Source: Saccharomycopsis fibuligera x Saccharomycopsis cf. fibuligera (Eukaryota; Ascomycota; Saccharomycetes; Ascoideales; Saccharomycopsidaceae). From it: 64,000 nucleotides of DNA. Numbering within the stretch: position 1 is the first letter of the stretch; each line of letters starts with the position of its first letter. A program made the translations under genes and the position numbers. The notes under the pieces were generated by a model. That model saw only the letters and a program-made list of their open reading frames with translations. It made no database searches and was not told where the DNA came from. Below are positions 20,978-31,545 of this stretch, piece after piece. The stretch lies in assembly GCA_001936135.1 (NCBI GenBank), contig CP012816.1, positions 3,283,501 to 3,347,500 of the forward strand. Reading direction: 5' to 3'.

Positions 20978-22483
20978 CTAGTATTGTGGTTGATGCTGTT
21001 GGGTTTGCTGTTGTTGTGGTGGCTGCTGATAGTACCCGTTATTCTGTAGCTGAGGTGGTTGTTGCTGCAAAACTGGCTGTTGGTATCCGTAACCACCGTT
21101 GACGTTGTTATTGACATTATTGTTGTACTGTCTAGCATTGTTATTGTTGTTATTGTTGTAGTTATTATTGATGTTATTGTAATTGCGTCTTTGATTGTGT
21201 ACATTATTGGTATTAGCATTTGGTAATTGTTCAAGAGCAAAAGGTCTTGGAACAGCTTCAGCGTCGTCAGCAACGTATAATCTCTTATCAATGGTAGCTG
21301 GGATAGGCTGTATTTCCGTGCTCAACTCCTGTTCAATTTTGTACAAGTTAAATCTATCGTTCCAGTTTATCAAATTAATAGCCAAACCTAAATGACCAAA
21401 TCTACCAGATCTACCAATTCTATGCAAATATGTTTCTGCAGTTTTTGGGAAATCGAAATTGATAACCACATTGACAGCTTGAATATCAATACCTCTGGTT
21501 AACAAATCAGAACACACCAAGTTTCTGACCTTTCCCTGTCTAAAGTCGTGAAAAACCTTATTTCTGGCACTTTGTGGCATTCTAGCATGGGAATAGTAGC
21601 AAGAGTAACCAAGTTCGGTGATTTTCTTAGCCAATAATTCAACTCTGTTAGTAGAGTTACAGAAAATGATGGACTGATTAATTTGCAATTTGGAAAATAA
21701 TGTATTCAAACAATGCAATTTTTGCTTTTCTTCAACAAAGGCGTAGAACTGGGAGATACCTCTCAAGGTCAACTCGTCCATCAAATTAATTTCGTATGGT
21801 TTGGTCAAATGCGTTTCCATAAATGATTTCACTGCCAATGGGAACGTAGCAGAAAAAAGCAAAGATTGTCTATCTTTAGGGAAATACATCAAAATTTGTT
21901 CTATGATAGTAACAAATTCTCTACTCAACATCTTATCAGCTTCATCCATGATAAATAATGGAGCCTCAGAAAGATCAGCCACTTTTCTTGAGGCCAAATC
22001 CAAAACTCTACCAGGGGTACCAACTAAAACATGCACTGGATCTTTCAATCTAACAATGTCATCTCTTAAAGAAGTACCACCAGTAGTTACCATCACTTGT
22101 ATACCCAAATGTTTCCCTAACGTTTTGCAAACTTGAGATGTTTGTAAAGCTAATTCTCTAGTTGGAACAAGAATCAAAGCTTGGATTTTGTTTACCTTTG
22201 GTTTCACTTTCTGTAAAGTTGGAATAATAAATGCTGCTGTTTTACCAGTACCGTTTTTGGCTCTAGCCAATATGTCTCTTCCAGCAAGAGCAACTGGAAT
22301 AGCTTCTTCTTGAATTGGGGATGGCTTTTCGAAACCAGCTTCGAATATACCCATTAATAATTCTCTTTTTAAGTAAAAGTCTTCAAAAGTGTTACCTTTA
22401 GTGTTCAACACATCTTCGGTTTGTGGTCTGGAGTCTTTTTTAGGTAGACTCAACGAGTTTTTCCAGTCAGGTTCGGTTGACAT
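20978..22483 (-). CDS. DHH1: DEAD-box RNA helicase of mRNA decapping and P-bodies
   Basis: Dhh1 (DDX6 family) represses translation and activates decapping of mRNAs in P-bodies. 501 residues. Helicase motifs are in order: Q motif region [13 protein letters not shown], motif [11 protein letters not shown], Ia [10 protein letters not shown] at [53 protein letters not shown]. After the core at about residue 400, the tail is Asn- and Gln-rich, low in complexity, and likely helps condensation. The ATG at 22483 gives the normal [11 protein letters not shown] start. The upstream spacer of nearly 1 kb suggests a long leader. Confidence 0.96.
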   Translation of the reverse strand: MSTEPDWKNSLSLPKKDSRPQTEDVLNTKGNTFEDFYLKRELLMGIFEAGFEKPSPIQEEAIPVALAGRDILARAKNGTGKTAAFIIPTLQKVKPKVNKIQALILVPTRELALQTSQVCKTLGKHLGIQVMVTTGGTSLRDDIVRLKDPVHVLVGTPGRVLDLASRKVADLSEAPLFIMDEADKMLSREFVTIIEQILMYFPKDRQSLLFSATFPLAVKSFMETHLTKPYEINLMDELTLRGISQFYAFVEEKQKLHCLNTLFSKLQINQSIIFCNSTNRVELLAKKITELGYSCYYSHARMPQSARNKVFHDFRQGKVRNLVCSDLLTRGIDIQAVNVVINFDFPKTAETYLHRIGRSGRFGHLGLAINLINWNDRFNLYKIEQELSTEIQPIPATIDKRLYVADDAEAVPRPFALEQLPNANTNNVHNQRRNYNNINNNYNNNNNNNARQYNNNVNNNVNGGYGYQQPVLQQQPPQLQNNGYYQQPPQQQQTQQHQPQY

Positions 22484-23467
22484 TCTTGTAAAATATTATC
22501 GAGAGAAAAAGTAAAAAAGGAACGATGCAAGCGGCTATTGGAAACACAAATAGAAAAGGCTGAGACAAAAACAATTATACAAATTTTATTTCGGAAAAAT
22601 GGATTGTTAACGCTTGAATTTGAATAAACAATTGCTTTAAAGTGTTTGAAAAATTGAATAGATTCAAATGAATACGCGCTGTCTTGTATAGATATTTCTT
22701 AAGGATAACAGCGTGTAACTCGGAGGCAATTAAACTTGTTGTTGATAGATATAATCTGAATGGCAATAGATTCAAAAAAAAAAAAAAAGGGGTGAAAAAG
22801 AGTAAGGGTAAAAAAAGGGGGAATAACGATTCGATACAATGAAAAAGTATTCGTAATTGAGTTGATAAATCGGATAATATTTGGTAGTAAAGTGGAGCAG
22901 TGCTTTGTATGTTTGAACAAAGAAGAGAGCGAAAGAGAAAAAGTAAAACAAAAACACAAGCGCTTTGCAGTTTCGACTCTCGTTTCGTTTCGTGGGCAAT
23001 CAAAATTTTTCAAGCAAATCTTGTCCAAAATTACACCCGCACACCTTTCCCGGCACGTGACATCGTCCATTTGGGGACCATATATCTTATGCTTATCTTA
23101 TGCTTATCAACTTCATGATCTATCTAGTTCAGACCAACGAGAGATAGCACTCTCTAAACAGTTTTATATAAGAGTTGGAAAGTATAATCTTTTTGGTGTC
23201 ATAATACACACGTTAGTATACTTCATTTATTTTATAATATTTGTGCAATTAACAGGCCAGTGTGAATAGCTGATAGGTTTTTCCAACCCGGGCTTGCCTA
23301 CTTAAAATATTGATTTATATATATGATATAGTACATGCTGTTTGAATCATGGTCTTCTTTACTGTAGAAACAACAACAGCAACGATAATAATAATAGTAG
23401 TAATAATAATAATAATAAAAGAAAAGAAAAATACCTCCATTTATGTAAATTTTTTTAGTAGCACAAT
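22484..23467. other. Intergenic region DHH1 promoter / WSS1 3' flank
   Basis: 984 bases, AT-rich, with a G-flanked A run (about 22773-22790). ORFs on both strands at 22575-23269 overlap one another and lack family features; I treat them as chance. An imperfect (AAT)n run occurs near 23385-23417. Confidence 0.55.
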
Positions 23468-24700
23468 TCAAGTCAAGTCAATAATCTCCATTGGCTCCTT
23501 TACTTTTTGCTTGCATGCTTTCTGAAATTTGATTGAAGGAGGTTTCAGCGCGTTTTCCTTGAAAACTACCATCTCTTTATTTTCCTCTTCAACAAGACTA
23601 TCCAAATTAATTACTTCTATTTGCCGGAGAGTCCTTGGCTTCTTATTAGCAGTGTTTTTGCACATAGAAGTACTCAAAAGATCGTTTAGTCCACTATCCA
23701 GAACACTACGTTTATTGCTTGATTGAATATTAGATATTCCTGCATTTCTCGTACCTTTCGAGACACTCACTGCGCTCGTACTATGCCGCACCATGTCACG
23801 ATTAGTTAAACCTGCCTGCTTGCTTTTCAAACCAGATTTCTCATCTTCTTGCTTTATAACTCTTCCTTTGCCTTTCTTCCCATTATGATCATTATGAATA
23901 ACTTCTTTAACAATTTCCACTTCTAATTCATCATCACCAGGGGCCATATCTTCCTTGGATCTCATACCTTGTTCTTCGGCGCACCATTTATTATCTTTTT
24001 CTCTTCTTTCTGCTGCTTCTCTAACTAGTTCCTTCAAATCCTTTTTATACCGTGGTGTATTTTTCCTCAACCCAGAAGAACGACCACGATTACCGGTAGC
24101 ACTATCATTACCATCATCACACAAACCACCAAGTTTCCGTGCTTCAGAAACGTACGTCTTCTTAGCGGCCAATTTATTTATTCTAGCTTGATTTACATTG
24201 ATTATCATTCCACCGCTACCACTGCTACCAGAAGCACCAAGTTTTTCAACTTGGGAAAAATATCCGGTAACTTCGTACGCCGACCGCATACTAATTTCAT
24301 AATATCGCTGCTTTAACTTCTCCAAAAAATCATAAAAACTCTTATTATGAGGCCCAATACTATTATGCACAAGTTCATGTAACGCTGTGCCCAAAACTTC
24401 AGAAAATGGTAAAAATTGATGCTCATTGAATGGCGATCGTAGTCTGACTAGCACTTTTTGTCCGTGGTTGACATTAAGTCCAAGAAGTCGTTTATCTTTG
24501 GGATAAAATTCGCTCAAGAGACCAACTTTGAAAGAATGTTCACGCATGATGGGGGCCACAGAAACAGCCACACGATGTAGGAGGTCAAGGGCTTGTTCTT
24601 TGTTTGGCTTTTTTTGAAGTGAGGCAATTTTCGTTATAAGTGGAGTGGGTGAAGGCCGAGGCGATGGGCCCGGTGGTTTGCCTTTTCCTTTAACTACCAT
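23468..24700 (-). CDS. WSS1: DNA-dependent SUMO-linked protein protease (WLM domain)
   Basis: Wss1 (Spartan-like) cleaves proteins crosslinked to DNA and works with Cdc48 and SUMO. 410 residues (269 in S. cerevisiae). The WLM metalloprotease domain covers about 20-190, with zinc site HELVHNSIGPH (His108, Glu109, His112, His118). The tail has two SUMO-interacting-like stretches, IEVINLDSLVEEE and the very C-terminal MEIIDLT, with a basic/acidic low-complexity linker between. The long linker accounts for the larger size. The C-terminal SIM at the extreme end matches the known layout of the family. Confidence 0.92.
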   Translation of the reverse strand: MVVKGKGKPPGPSPRPSPTPLITKIASLQKKPNKEQALDLLHRVAVSVAPIMREHSFKVGLLSEFYPKDKRLLGLNVNHGQKVLVRLRSPFNEHQFLPFSEVLGTALHELVHNSIGPHNKSFYDFLEKLKQRYYEISMRSAYEVTGYFSQVEKLGASGSSGSGGMIINVNQARINKLAAKKTYVSEARKLGGLCDDGNDSATGNRGRSSGLRKNTPRYKKDLKELVREAAERREKDNKWCAEEQGMRSKEDMAPGDDELEVEIVKEVIHNDHNGKKGKGRVIKQEDEKSGLKSKQAGLTNRDMVRHSTSAVSVSKGTRNAGISNIQSSNKRSVLDSGLNDLLSTSMCKNTANKKPRTLRQIEVINLDSLVEEENKEMVVFKENALKPPSIKFQKACKQKVKEPMEIIDLT

Positions 24701-25138
24701 TTAGCTGGGCGTCTGATAATGTACAGTAGGTTTTTTAGTGTTGTTATTACTAGTTCAATAAATGTAAAAGATATTATAGAAGTTGAGCAGTTGTGTATAG
24801 TAAGCACTTTAAAAGTTTATTCGCAATAGTTGAAAAAGGGTGAAAAACTGTGCAGCATATATCCTTCTTGAATCAAGAGCTCATCTCTGACATGATAATC
24901 TTGTTTACTATTTTCCTGGAAAGACAAACATCAAGAAACATTACTAAGAAAAAAAAAGGAAAGGGAATATGCATCATATTGCATATACCCGCATCAGAGG
25001 TATAATATGTTTCCAGAGTTGATGCCATCCATATATATTAGGCGATTTATACATCCTTACACGTCTTGATCCTTTTTTACTAAATCTTCTATATTAAATA
25101 CTTTATTGTATAAAGTTAGCCGCAATATTATGAACTTT
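24701..25138. other. Intergenic region WSS1 promoter / MEU1 3' flank
   Basis: 438 bases, AT-rich. Nothing recognizable beyond ordinary 5' and 3' flanks. Confidence 0.5.
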
Positions 25139-26110
25139 TTAATTGTGAAGTGGCCAGTAACCTGGGAACAAGAAGTTCATTTTTTGCAAAAGTTTGTTAG
25201 GAACGCCAGCAGGATTAGTAGAAATTGCCTTCTTCGCAGCACCAGCCAAATCGTTACCAACTTCACCAGCTTCAATAGCTTTTTCCAAAACAGCAATCAA
25301 TTCAACAGCTACTTTGTTGGCATTAGCACCGTTAGCTTTCAAATTACTGACTACAGTCTCAACAGTAACTGGTTCTTCATCAATTCTCCAAGCATCATAG
25401 TCAGTGGACATGCATACCATTTGGTATGAGATCTCGGCTTCCTTAGCAAGTTTAGCTTCTGGAAGACAGGACATATTGATAACTGAAGCTCCCCATGATC
25501 TGTAGAGATGAGATTCGGCTCTAGTAGAGAAAGCTGGTCCTTCCATACAAATCAACAATGTGTCTTTCTTTTCAGTTTCCGGAGCATGTACTTTTTGTGG
25601 AGAAATAGTATCCTTTATGGTGTTGTAGACTAATTTACCAACTTTTGGGTCGAACGGTTCACCAAAGCCAACGTGGCCAACAAAACCAGATTCAAAGAAA
25701 GTGGAAGCTCTAATACCCTTAGTACGGTCAATAACCTGATTTGGAATAACAAAGTCTCTTGGAGCAATATGCTGTTGCAATGAGCCAACACTAGAAAAGG
25801 CAATAACCACTTTAACCCCTAAAGATTTTAAAGCAGCAATGTTTGCTTGATTTGGCACATCAGTTGGGAGCAAATCATGGTGAAAGCCGTGTCTGGCCAA
25901 AAAGGCCACTGGGAAACCAGATTCAGTACGAGACACTGTAATTGGAGAAGATGGATGCCCCCAAGGGGTAGAAATACTGAGTCTTGCCACTGGAGTAAGT
26001 TTATCCAAATGGTAAAGACCAGTACCACCAATAATGGCAAGATGTATTGGTTCGTTGAAGGTGCGTGGTAAATCTTGCACTGCAGTGGAAGTGACTCTAT
26101 GAGCAGACAT
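25139..26110 (-). CDS. MEU1: 5'-methylthioadenosine phosphorylase
   Basis: Converts methylthioadenosine and phosphate to adenine and methylthioribose-1-phosphate, the first step of methionine salvage. The ATG at 26110 (MSAHRVTS) gives 323 residues (337 in S. cerevisiae); the frame continues 44 codons upstream without homology. Purine nucleoside phosphorylase family features: phosphate loop IIGGTGLYHLDKL, RHGFHHDLLPTDVPNQANI, the substrate region EGPAFSTRAESHLYRSWGA followed by INMSCLPEAKLAKEAEISY, and MVCMSTDYDAW. It is followed on the same strand by WSS1, with separate promoters. Confidence 0.95.
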   Translation of the reverse strand: MSAHRVTSTAVQDLPRTFNEPIHLAIIGGTGLYHLDKLTPVARLSISTPWGHPSSPITVSRTESGFPVAFLARHGFHHDLLPTDVPNQANIAALKSLGVKVVIAFSSVGSLQQHIAPRDFVIPNQVIDRTKGIRASTFFESGFVGHVGFGEPFDPKVGKLVYNTIKDTISPQKVHAPETEKKDTLLICMEGPAFSTRAESHLYRSWGASVINMSCLPEAKLAKEAEISYQMVCMSTDYDAWRIDEEPVTVETVVSNLKANGANANKVAVELIAVLEKAIEAGEVGNDLAGAAKKAISTNPAGVPNKLLQKMNFLFPGYWPLHN

Positions 26111-26605
26111 TTTCAATGCTTTTAGTAAAATCTTCACTTTGGTAGAATGACTAAGTGGTAAATTAGTAGGTGGTTTTTTGAAAAAGACAATCAAATAAGA
26201 AAGTGGTGATTCGATGAAAAGAAAGAAACAAGAACGTAGCACTAGATTTGAAACTGTCCTTTACCACGGAGCCGTCGTGTTAAACGTGGATCCCCGAGTT
26301 GTTTGATTTTCCCGAGTGGGTGAATGTCGTAATTTTCGCTGAGGTACCACAGCGGCGGGTATTTGTATAAACAGACCACATCAGGCGCAAACATTTATAC
26401 TGTGTGGGCGTTCTACAGAGGTGGTAAAGAGAATAATAGTTAAAGTGTCTATATGGCAGAAAAGAATTGAACAAAAAAATTACTTCTATAATGAAACGAA
26501 TCTAAGAAATTTTAGATAACGAAAGAAATGAAAAGAAAATAAGTCTAACATAAAGATTAGAAGGGAATTATGGTTAACGGCGATACAAACCGAACAACGA
26601 GCCAC
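26111..26605. other. Intergenic region upstream of MEU1
   Basis: 495 bases, with a more G+C-rich patch near 26265-26360. It serves as the MEU1 promoter. No Cbf1 CACGTG site was seen. Nothing else assigned. Confidence 0.5.
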
Positions 26606-27415
26606 TCAAAGAGCCAAGTTTCTTATCCTGTAGCTACCTGCCTTGTCAACAAGGGCTTTTTCTAATGTAGAAAATACTTTGACTTGAGTTGTGCCAGAGA
26701 CAAGTGCCTCTACTGAAGATTGAACAGTATACTCGATAATATCACTGAGAGGAACGGCGGTAGTGAGTGTAGCATCTGACCTGTAAACTTGGATAGTTGT
26801 CAATTGAGATCCCGACAAATGATGCTGAGACTGAGAGGCACTTGTTGCAGAACTTGCTGAAGTAGTCAGTGCTGCCGCTGCGTGTGAAAGAGAAGAAGGT
26901 GCAGTGCTAGATGCAACGATAGTGCTGCTGGTTTTCGCAATTTCTTTGTTTTGAGTAAGGTGGTAAAAGCTTGAAGTTAGAGTATTTGGGACGAGAGCTG
27001 AGTTGTACAGGGAGCTTGAGCTTGACCAGCCATAATTTTGGGAATTGTATAGCTGGGAGCTACTGGAAGCCCACCATGAATTTTGGTGAGAACCGGTGTA
27101 GCTGGTATCAGCGGCGTACTGACTATTATAAACAGTATTCTGGGAATTGTACGAGATGCTGTATGGATTATTTTGAGCGTAGTAATTGTTGTTGTAATTA
27201 TTATTATTATTATTATTATTATTGTTGTTGTTGTTGTTGTTGTTGCTATTGCTAGCAGGATAGTTTTGGTTATTGGCATTGTAATAATTTGAGTTCTGAT
27301 AGTTGTTGCCGCTTTCAAAGCCGTTGTTCACTGGCACTGCAAAGGCGACTCCAACATTGAGAGCAGAGAGGATAAGCAAGGCTTTCAAAGTAGCAGCAGT
27401 TGAAAAAAGAGACAT
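26606..27415 (-). CDS. Secreted Asn/Tyr/Ser-rich protein of unknown function
   Basis: 269 residues, not recognized. A clear N-terminal signal peptide (about 1-27, hydrophobic LLILSALNVGVAFA, then VPV) is followed by a low-complexity Asn/Tyr/Gln-rich block (about 30-100) with a run of about 17 Asn, resembling prion-like sequence. A Ser/Thr/Ala-rich part comes next, then a better-folded-looking C-terminal stretch (about 205-269: TTIQVYRSDATLTTAVPLSDIIEYTVQSS and on). It ends YRIRNLAL with no hydrophobic GPI tail, so it looks secreted or non-covalently wall-bound rather than GPI-anchored. There are no cysteines. TATATA lies about 106 bases upstream (27521-27526). It could be fast-evolving and clade-restricted. 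Confidence 0.7.
   Translation of the reverse strand: MSLFSTAATLKALLILSALNVGVAFAVPVNNGFESGNNYQNSNYYNANNQNYPASNSNNNNNNNNNNNNNNNNYNNNYYAQNNPYSISYNSQNTVYNSQYAADTSYTGSHQNSWWASSSSQLYNSQNYGWSSSSSLYNSALVPNTLTSSFYHLTQNKEIAKTSSTIVASSTAPSSLSHAAAALTTSASSATSASQSQHHLSGSQLTTIQVYRSDATLTTAVPLSDIIEYTVQSSVEALVSGTTQVKVFSTLEKALVDKAGSYRIRNLAL
27191..27246. repeat. (AAT/AAC)n coding the Asn run
   Basis: Trinucleotide run, ATT then GTT on the plus strand, AAT/AAC on the coding strand. Several of the three-frame shadow ORFs here come from it. Confidence 0.9.
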
Positions 27416-28249
27416 GGTTTGAGGAATCTAACGGTTATATACAATGATTTTGACTGACAATCAGTTTTAAAATAACGAAAAGCAAGACCCCTTCAAAAAA
27501 TTGGCAACCTTTTCTTTGAATATATACCCGCTGGATGTGGTGCAACCCGAGGCTTATGTTGTAATCAGCACAGGGAGTATCCGCAGTGGAGGAGAGTTTA
27601 GGAAACACTCTAAACGGAAGCTTACGGAGCTACAACAGGCTATACAAAATAGTGTGTAATCTGGAAGAGTATCTGAGAGAATATTCCGAAATATAGTAGA
27701 CCTTATTTGTGGACGCAGCGTTTAGCGACTTACTGCTGTGGCCATGTTTTATGCTTTATCCAGGCAGAAGCGACAATTGAATAGAATATCCGTAGTGATT
27801 AAGATAATGACATACACCCACCACCTGTATTTAGAAATTGGGAGTGCCCCTTTGGTTGGGTAACACGTAGTGCTTGTATCATTTATAGAGTGTCCCGTGC
27901 CCAGCCAATCACATCAGGTGTTTCCTCTTTTCCCGCCAATTTCTTGTTTCTTTTTGCTGCCTCCCTTCATTTACTGTATAGAAAATATTTCATGAATAAA
28001 AGGATAAACACGTCAGGAAAATTCTCCTGTTTACCGCACCACTTTTTCAGCTTTGTTTTAAAGTCAAGGGTTCTCTTCTTCATATAATCTCTGATTTGCC
28101 TGCTCAGCAGCCATAGTCTCTCGTTTCCCACCTTCGCTCTCTATTGCTACGTACACTCGCTTTTCTCTTTATCGCTGCGTATTTGACTTACAGCTTACTG
28201 CTACCTATTGTTGTTTTTTTTCACAAAGCCTCCTTCCTGCACAGCCATT
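27416..28249. other. Divergent promoter region between two cell-surface genes
   Basis: 834 bases between the Asn-rich secreted protein gene and the glucanosyltransferase gene, both exported proteins. AT-rich, with several C-rich patches. No factor site can be named with confidence. Confidence 0.5.
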
Positions 28250-29743
28250 ATGATCTGCTCAAACGCTGTTATTCTTGCTGTCACTGCCTTTGTCTCTTTA
28301 GCCAACGCGCTTATTCCTATCCAAGTCAAGGGCTCAAGATTTATCAAGCCTGCTACAAAGGCTTCTGATGATGGCCAAGTCTTCTTCATTAAGGGTGTTG
28401 ACTACCAAATTGGTGGCTCTTCCAGCTACAGCGGTAACTCTGATGACGGTGACGTCTTGTCTGATGCTGATGTTTGTTACAGAGATGCTTATGTCTTGCA
28501 ACAGGCTCAAGTCAATACTATCAGAATCTACACTGTTAACCCAGATGTCAATCACGATAAGTGCATGTCAATCTTCAACGATGCTGGTATTTATGTGATT
28601 TTGGATGTCAACTCTGCCTTAAGCGGCGAGTCCTTGAACAGAGACGACCCTGCTTCTTCATACAATGCCAACTATTTGAAGAGAGTTTTCAAAGTTATTG
28701 ATGCTTTCAAAGCTTATCCAAACTTGCTTGGATTCTTTGCCGGTAATGAAATTGTTAACTCTGAAAAGTCTGCTAAGGGTGCTCCTCCATATATCAGAGC
28801 TCTTCAAAGAGACATGAAACAGTACATTGCCAAGCACGCTAATCGTACTATTCCTGTGGGCTATTCTGCTGCTGATGAAACCTCTTTGCGTAAAGTTACT
28901 TTTGATTATTTGCAGTGCGACAATGGTGATGACTCTCATTCCGACTTTTTTGGCTTGAACTCTTATGAATGGTGTTCTGGTTATAATTTCAAATCTTCTG
29001 GCTATTCTAACTTGAACTCTACTTTCAGCAACGCATCCATTCCATTGTTTTTCTCTGAATACGGTTGCAACACTAAAACACCAAGAACTTTTGAAGAAAT
29101 TTCCAAAGGTATTTACGGTGGTTTAGAATACACATTCTCCGGTGGTTTGGTCTACGAGTACGCTGAAGAAGAAAATCAATACGGGTTGGTGGAAGTTGAT
29201 AATGACTCCAATGAGGTTCAATATAAAGATGATTACGATAACTTCAAGTCTCAATTGGAAAAAATCAACAGCACCACCATAATCAAGGAGTCTGCTGTTG
29301 AAAATAGAACTTTGCCTAAATGTTCCTCAAAACTCATTCAATCTGATGACTCTTCCTTCAACTCTACTTTCGACATTCCTTCTCAACCATCTGAAATCAG
29401 TGATATGATCAAGAATGGTGTTGATGGTGACAACAAAGGTAAAATCGTGGATGTTGAGGCCAAGGCTTCTAGCTATACCATCAAGGATTCTGACGGTAAC
29501 GAAGTCAAGAACGCTATTGTCAGCTTTGACAGTGCTAATTTGGTTAACCAACAAGACGGTACTACTGCATCTGTCAAATCTGCTTCTGCTACTTCTGCTT
29601 CTGCTACTTCTGCATCCAATTCCAGCAGCGCTGCTCTTAAGACTGCATCTGCGTCTAGCAGTTCTAGTAAAGGGGATGCTGCAAACTATAATGCGGGTTT
29701 CTTCACTGGATTCGCAGGTTTGTTTTTTGCTATTTTGCTCTGA
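28250..29743 (+). CDS. PGA4: GPI-anchored 1,3-beta-glucanosyltransferase (GH72), GAS4/GAS5/PGA4 type
   Basis: Elongates and branches beta-1,3-glucan at the plasma membrane and wall. From the ATG at 28250 the protein has 497 residues; the frame extends 14 codons upstream without an ATG. Signal peptide at 1 to about 20. The GH72 catalytic domain lies at about 22-330 with both expected glutamates: acid/base Glu167 in FFAGNEIVN and nucleophile Glu270 in FFSEYGCN. No Cys-rich X8/CBM43 module follows, which places it with Gas4/Gas5/Pga4 rather than Gas1/Phr1. A Ser/Ala repeat (SASATSASATSAS) then leads to a hydrophobic tail (AGFFTGFAGLFFAILL) preceded by small residues, a GPI signal. The symbol is a best guess within this subfamily. 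Confidence 0.85.
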   Translation: MICSNAVILAVTAFVSLANALIPIQVKGSRFIKPATKASDDGQVFFIKGVDYQIGGSSSYSGNSDDGDVLSDADVCYRDAYVLQQAQVNTIRIYTVNPDVNHDKCMSIFNDAGIYVILDVNSALSGESLNRDDPASSYNANYLKRVFKVIDAFKAYPNLLGFFAGNEIVNSEKSAKGAPPYIRALQRDMKQYIAKHANRTIPVGYSAADETSLRKVTFDYLQCDNGDDSHSDFFGLNSYEWCSGYNFKSSGYSNLNSTFSNASIPLFFSEYGCNTKTPRTFEEISKGIYGGLEYTFSGGLVYEYAEEENQYGLVEVDNDSNEVQYKDDYDNFKSQLEKINSTTIIKESAVENRTLPKCSSKLIQSDDSSFNSTFDIPSQPSEISDMIKNGVDGDNKGKIVDVEAKASSYTIKDSDGNEVKNAIVSFDSANLVNQQDGTTASVKSASATSASATSASNSSSAALKTASASSSSSKGDAANYNAGFFTGFAGLFFAILL

Positions 29744-29974
29744 ACTAAATAGGCAGTTTTTTAATTCAGTATCAGTTTTCGCAAAATTCTAGAAAATTGT
29801 TTAGATATTGTTTCAGGTTTTTTACCATAATCTTTATTTCTTTTTACTTCTCGATTATTTCCATTTTTTGAACATTTTACATTGATTCTTCATTTTACAT
29901 TGATTCTTCATTTTACATTTTCTGTGTTATAACACACGGTTTTACTGTATTAGAGCATTTTACATCAAACATTT

Positions 29975-29976
<2 letters not shown>

Positions 29977-30013
<37 letters not shown>
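29977..30013. repeat. Poly(A) tract of 37 bases
   Basis: Uninterrupted A37, 234 bases after the glucanosyltransferase stop. Confidence 0.95.
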
Positions 30014-30014
<1 letters not shown>

Positions 30015-31414
30015 ATTACATTATTTTTTAGAAAAAAGTTGATTTTTACAATTTTTAATCTTTTTTTGCAATAAGTGCAAAATGTAGCATTTACAAAGTC
30101 TGATTTCTGGCGTACACAAAGCACTGAAGCACGCACATTTTTACGGGGACTTGTCTGCTTAAAGTAGAAATTGTACCGCTATAATATATGCAAAGTACAA
30201 GCTCACAGGAATAAAAAAAAAAATATCACCAGCAAAGCATACACTTTAAAAGCATTTGTCTGAAGCATATTAGAACGTCAAGGGTAGAATTGCTTGAAAT
30301 ATTTGTAAAGCAGGTCCAAATTGTATAACAGTCACAGCGAGGTGCAACTTACTGGCTTGAATTAGAGCTATAATATCTATCAAACTGCTTATCATGCCAT
30401 ACAGGTATTTATCAGCATGAATGAAAGCTAGAACTCCAGTTGTGATAGGAAGATTTAAAAATCATTAATCAAGCAAAAATCTTCATTTACACAAAACCTG
30501 AATACAAATTTGATTTTACTGGTTCTGACCTTAAACGTGTAAACAGCATTTTGTTTTGTTTCGATTCAGGTAATTGACCATTACCTTATTGGTAAACAAA
30601 CTGAACCTTTTTTCTCTTTCGTGTCAAGCAGAAAACTGAACACATTTAAACTCAGCCCTAGCATACCCCACCAATATGCTAAAGCAAGCTGTGTGTTGTT
30701 GACAAAGAAAAGGATAAGCGATATCGATGCTACAGGTCTTCTCAGACCCCAATTGCGTGCACCTCACTATAAATATGTTTAAATCAGTTCCCCGATGAAT
30801 GAATAAATCCTTGTTGCCTCCCTTTGCTCTTCTTATGAGTGCATTCTTCCAACACGCTATTTTGTTTACGCCAGTTGGTATTATACATCACAATGCCGGA
30901 CAAAAATGCCGTTTTCGCGTTTTTTTTTTTTTTTTTTTTTTTATTTTTTTTATTTTTGTTTTTGATCCACCCTTGCTGTACGTAAGTAAGCAAGCTTCGC
31001 TATTAACTTAAAGGCAGATAAATATATATTTATAAAGCGAGCAAGATTCTGACTCTCTTCGTCTTGACAGATATAAAATCCTTGTTTCTAGAAGTTATAA
31101 CACGAATACATATTCGATTATGTGCATACAAAATGTTGTACGACGCCCCGCGAAAACGTTTACCTGTTAATAAATTACAAGGATCCGTTAAATTGCATCA
31201 CAAATTAGGCAATTTGAATTACCGCTATTGGATACTTGCATGGCTGTGGACAATAAATCATGGATGTTGTTGACTTTACTTGAGCTGATTCATTATCATT
31301 TTATTGCATTCTGTGAGTTACATGAAGTACTGGCCATCCATAGATGGACTCGTGTATGGATGCGTTGCGTGTTTACGTTTGTAGGAGATCAGTGATTATT
31401 TTGAAAATAAACAC

Positions 31415-31422
31415 TATATAAA
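31415..31422 (+). promoter_or_regulatory. TATA box of the small secreted protein gene
   Basis: TATATAAA, about 130 bases upstream of the ATG at 31546. The good placement supports that the short ORF is a real gene. Confidence 0.5.
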
Positions 31423-31545
31423 CTATTATTTTGTCCAAGAAAAATAGGCAATAAAAGCCTTTATCTGTAATGAAAATAGATCTTATAAAATTTATTTCAA
31501 AGTTATCATATCAACACTACTAGTAACCAGAATAGCAAAAAGAAA

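Larger units (their letters stand above)
29744..31545. other. Intergenic region downstream of the glucanosyltransferase
   Basis: 1.8 kb. An 18-base unit containing TTTTACATTGATTC is repeated at about 29875-29925, followed by A37 (29977-30013) and T23 (30920-30942). GCTATAATAT occurs twice, near 30178 and 30366. A TATATAAA at 31415-31422 is placed for the gene at 31546. Short ORFs have no ATG or no features. No RNA gene recognized. Confidence 0.55.

Noticed and set aside
22575-23269. Possible small genes between DHH1 and WSS1
   Set aside because: Overlapping frames on both strands with Phe/Leu or basic low-complexity content and no recognizable domain.
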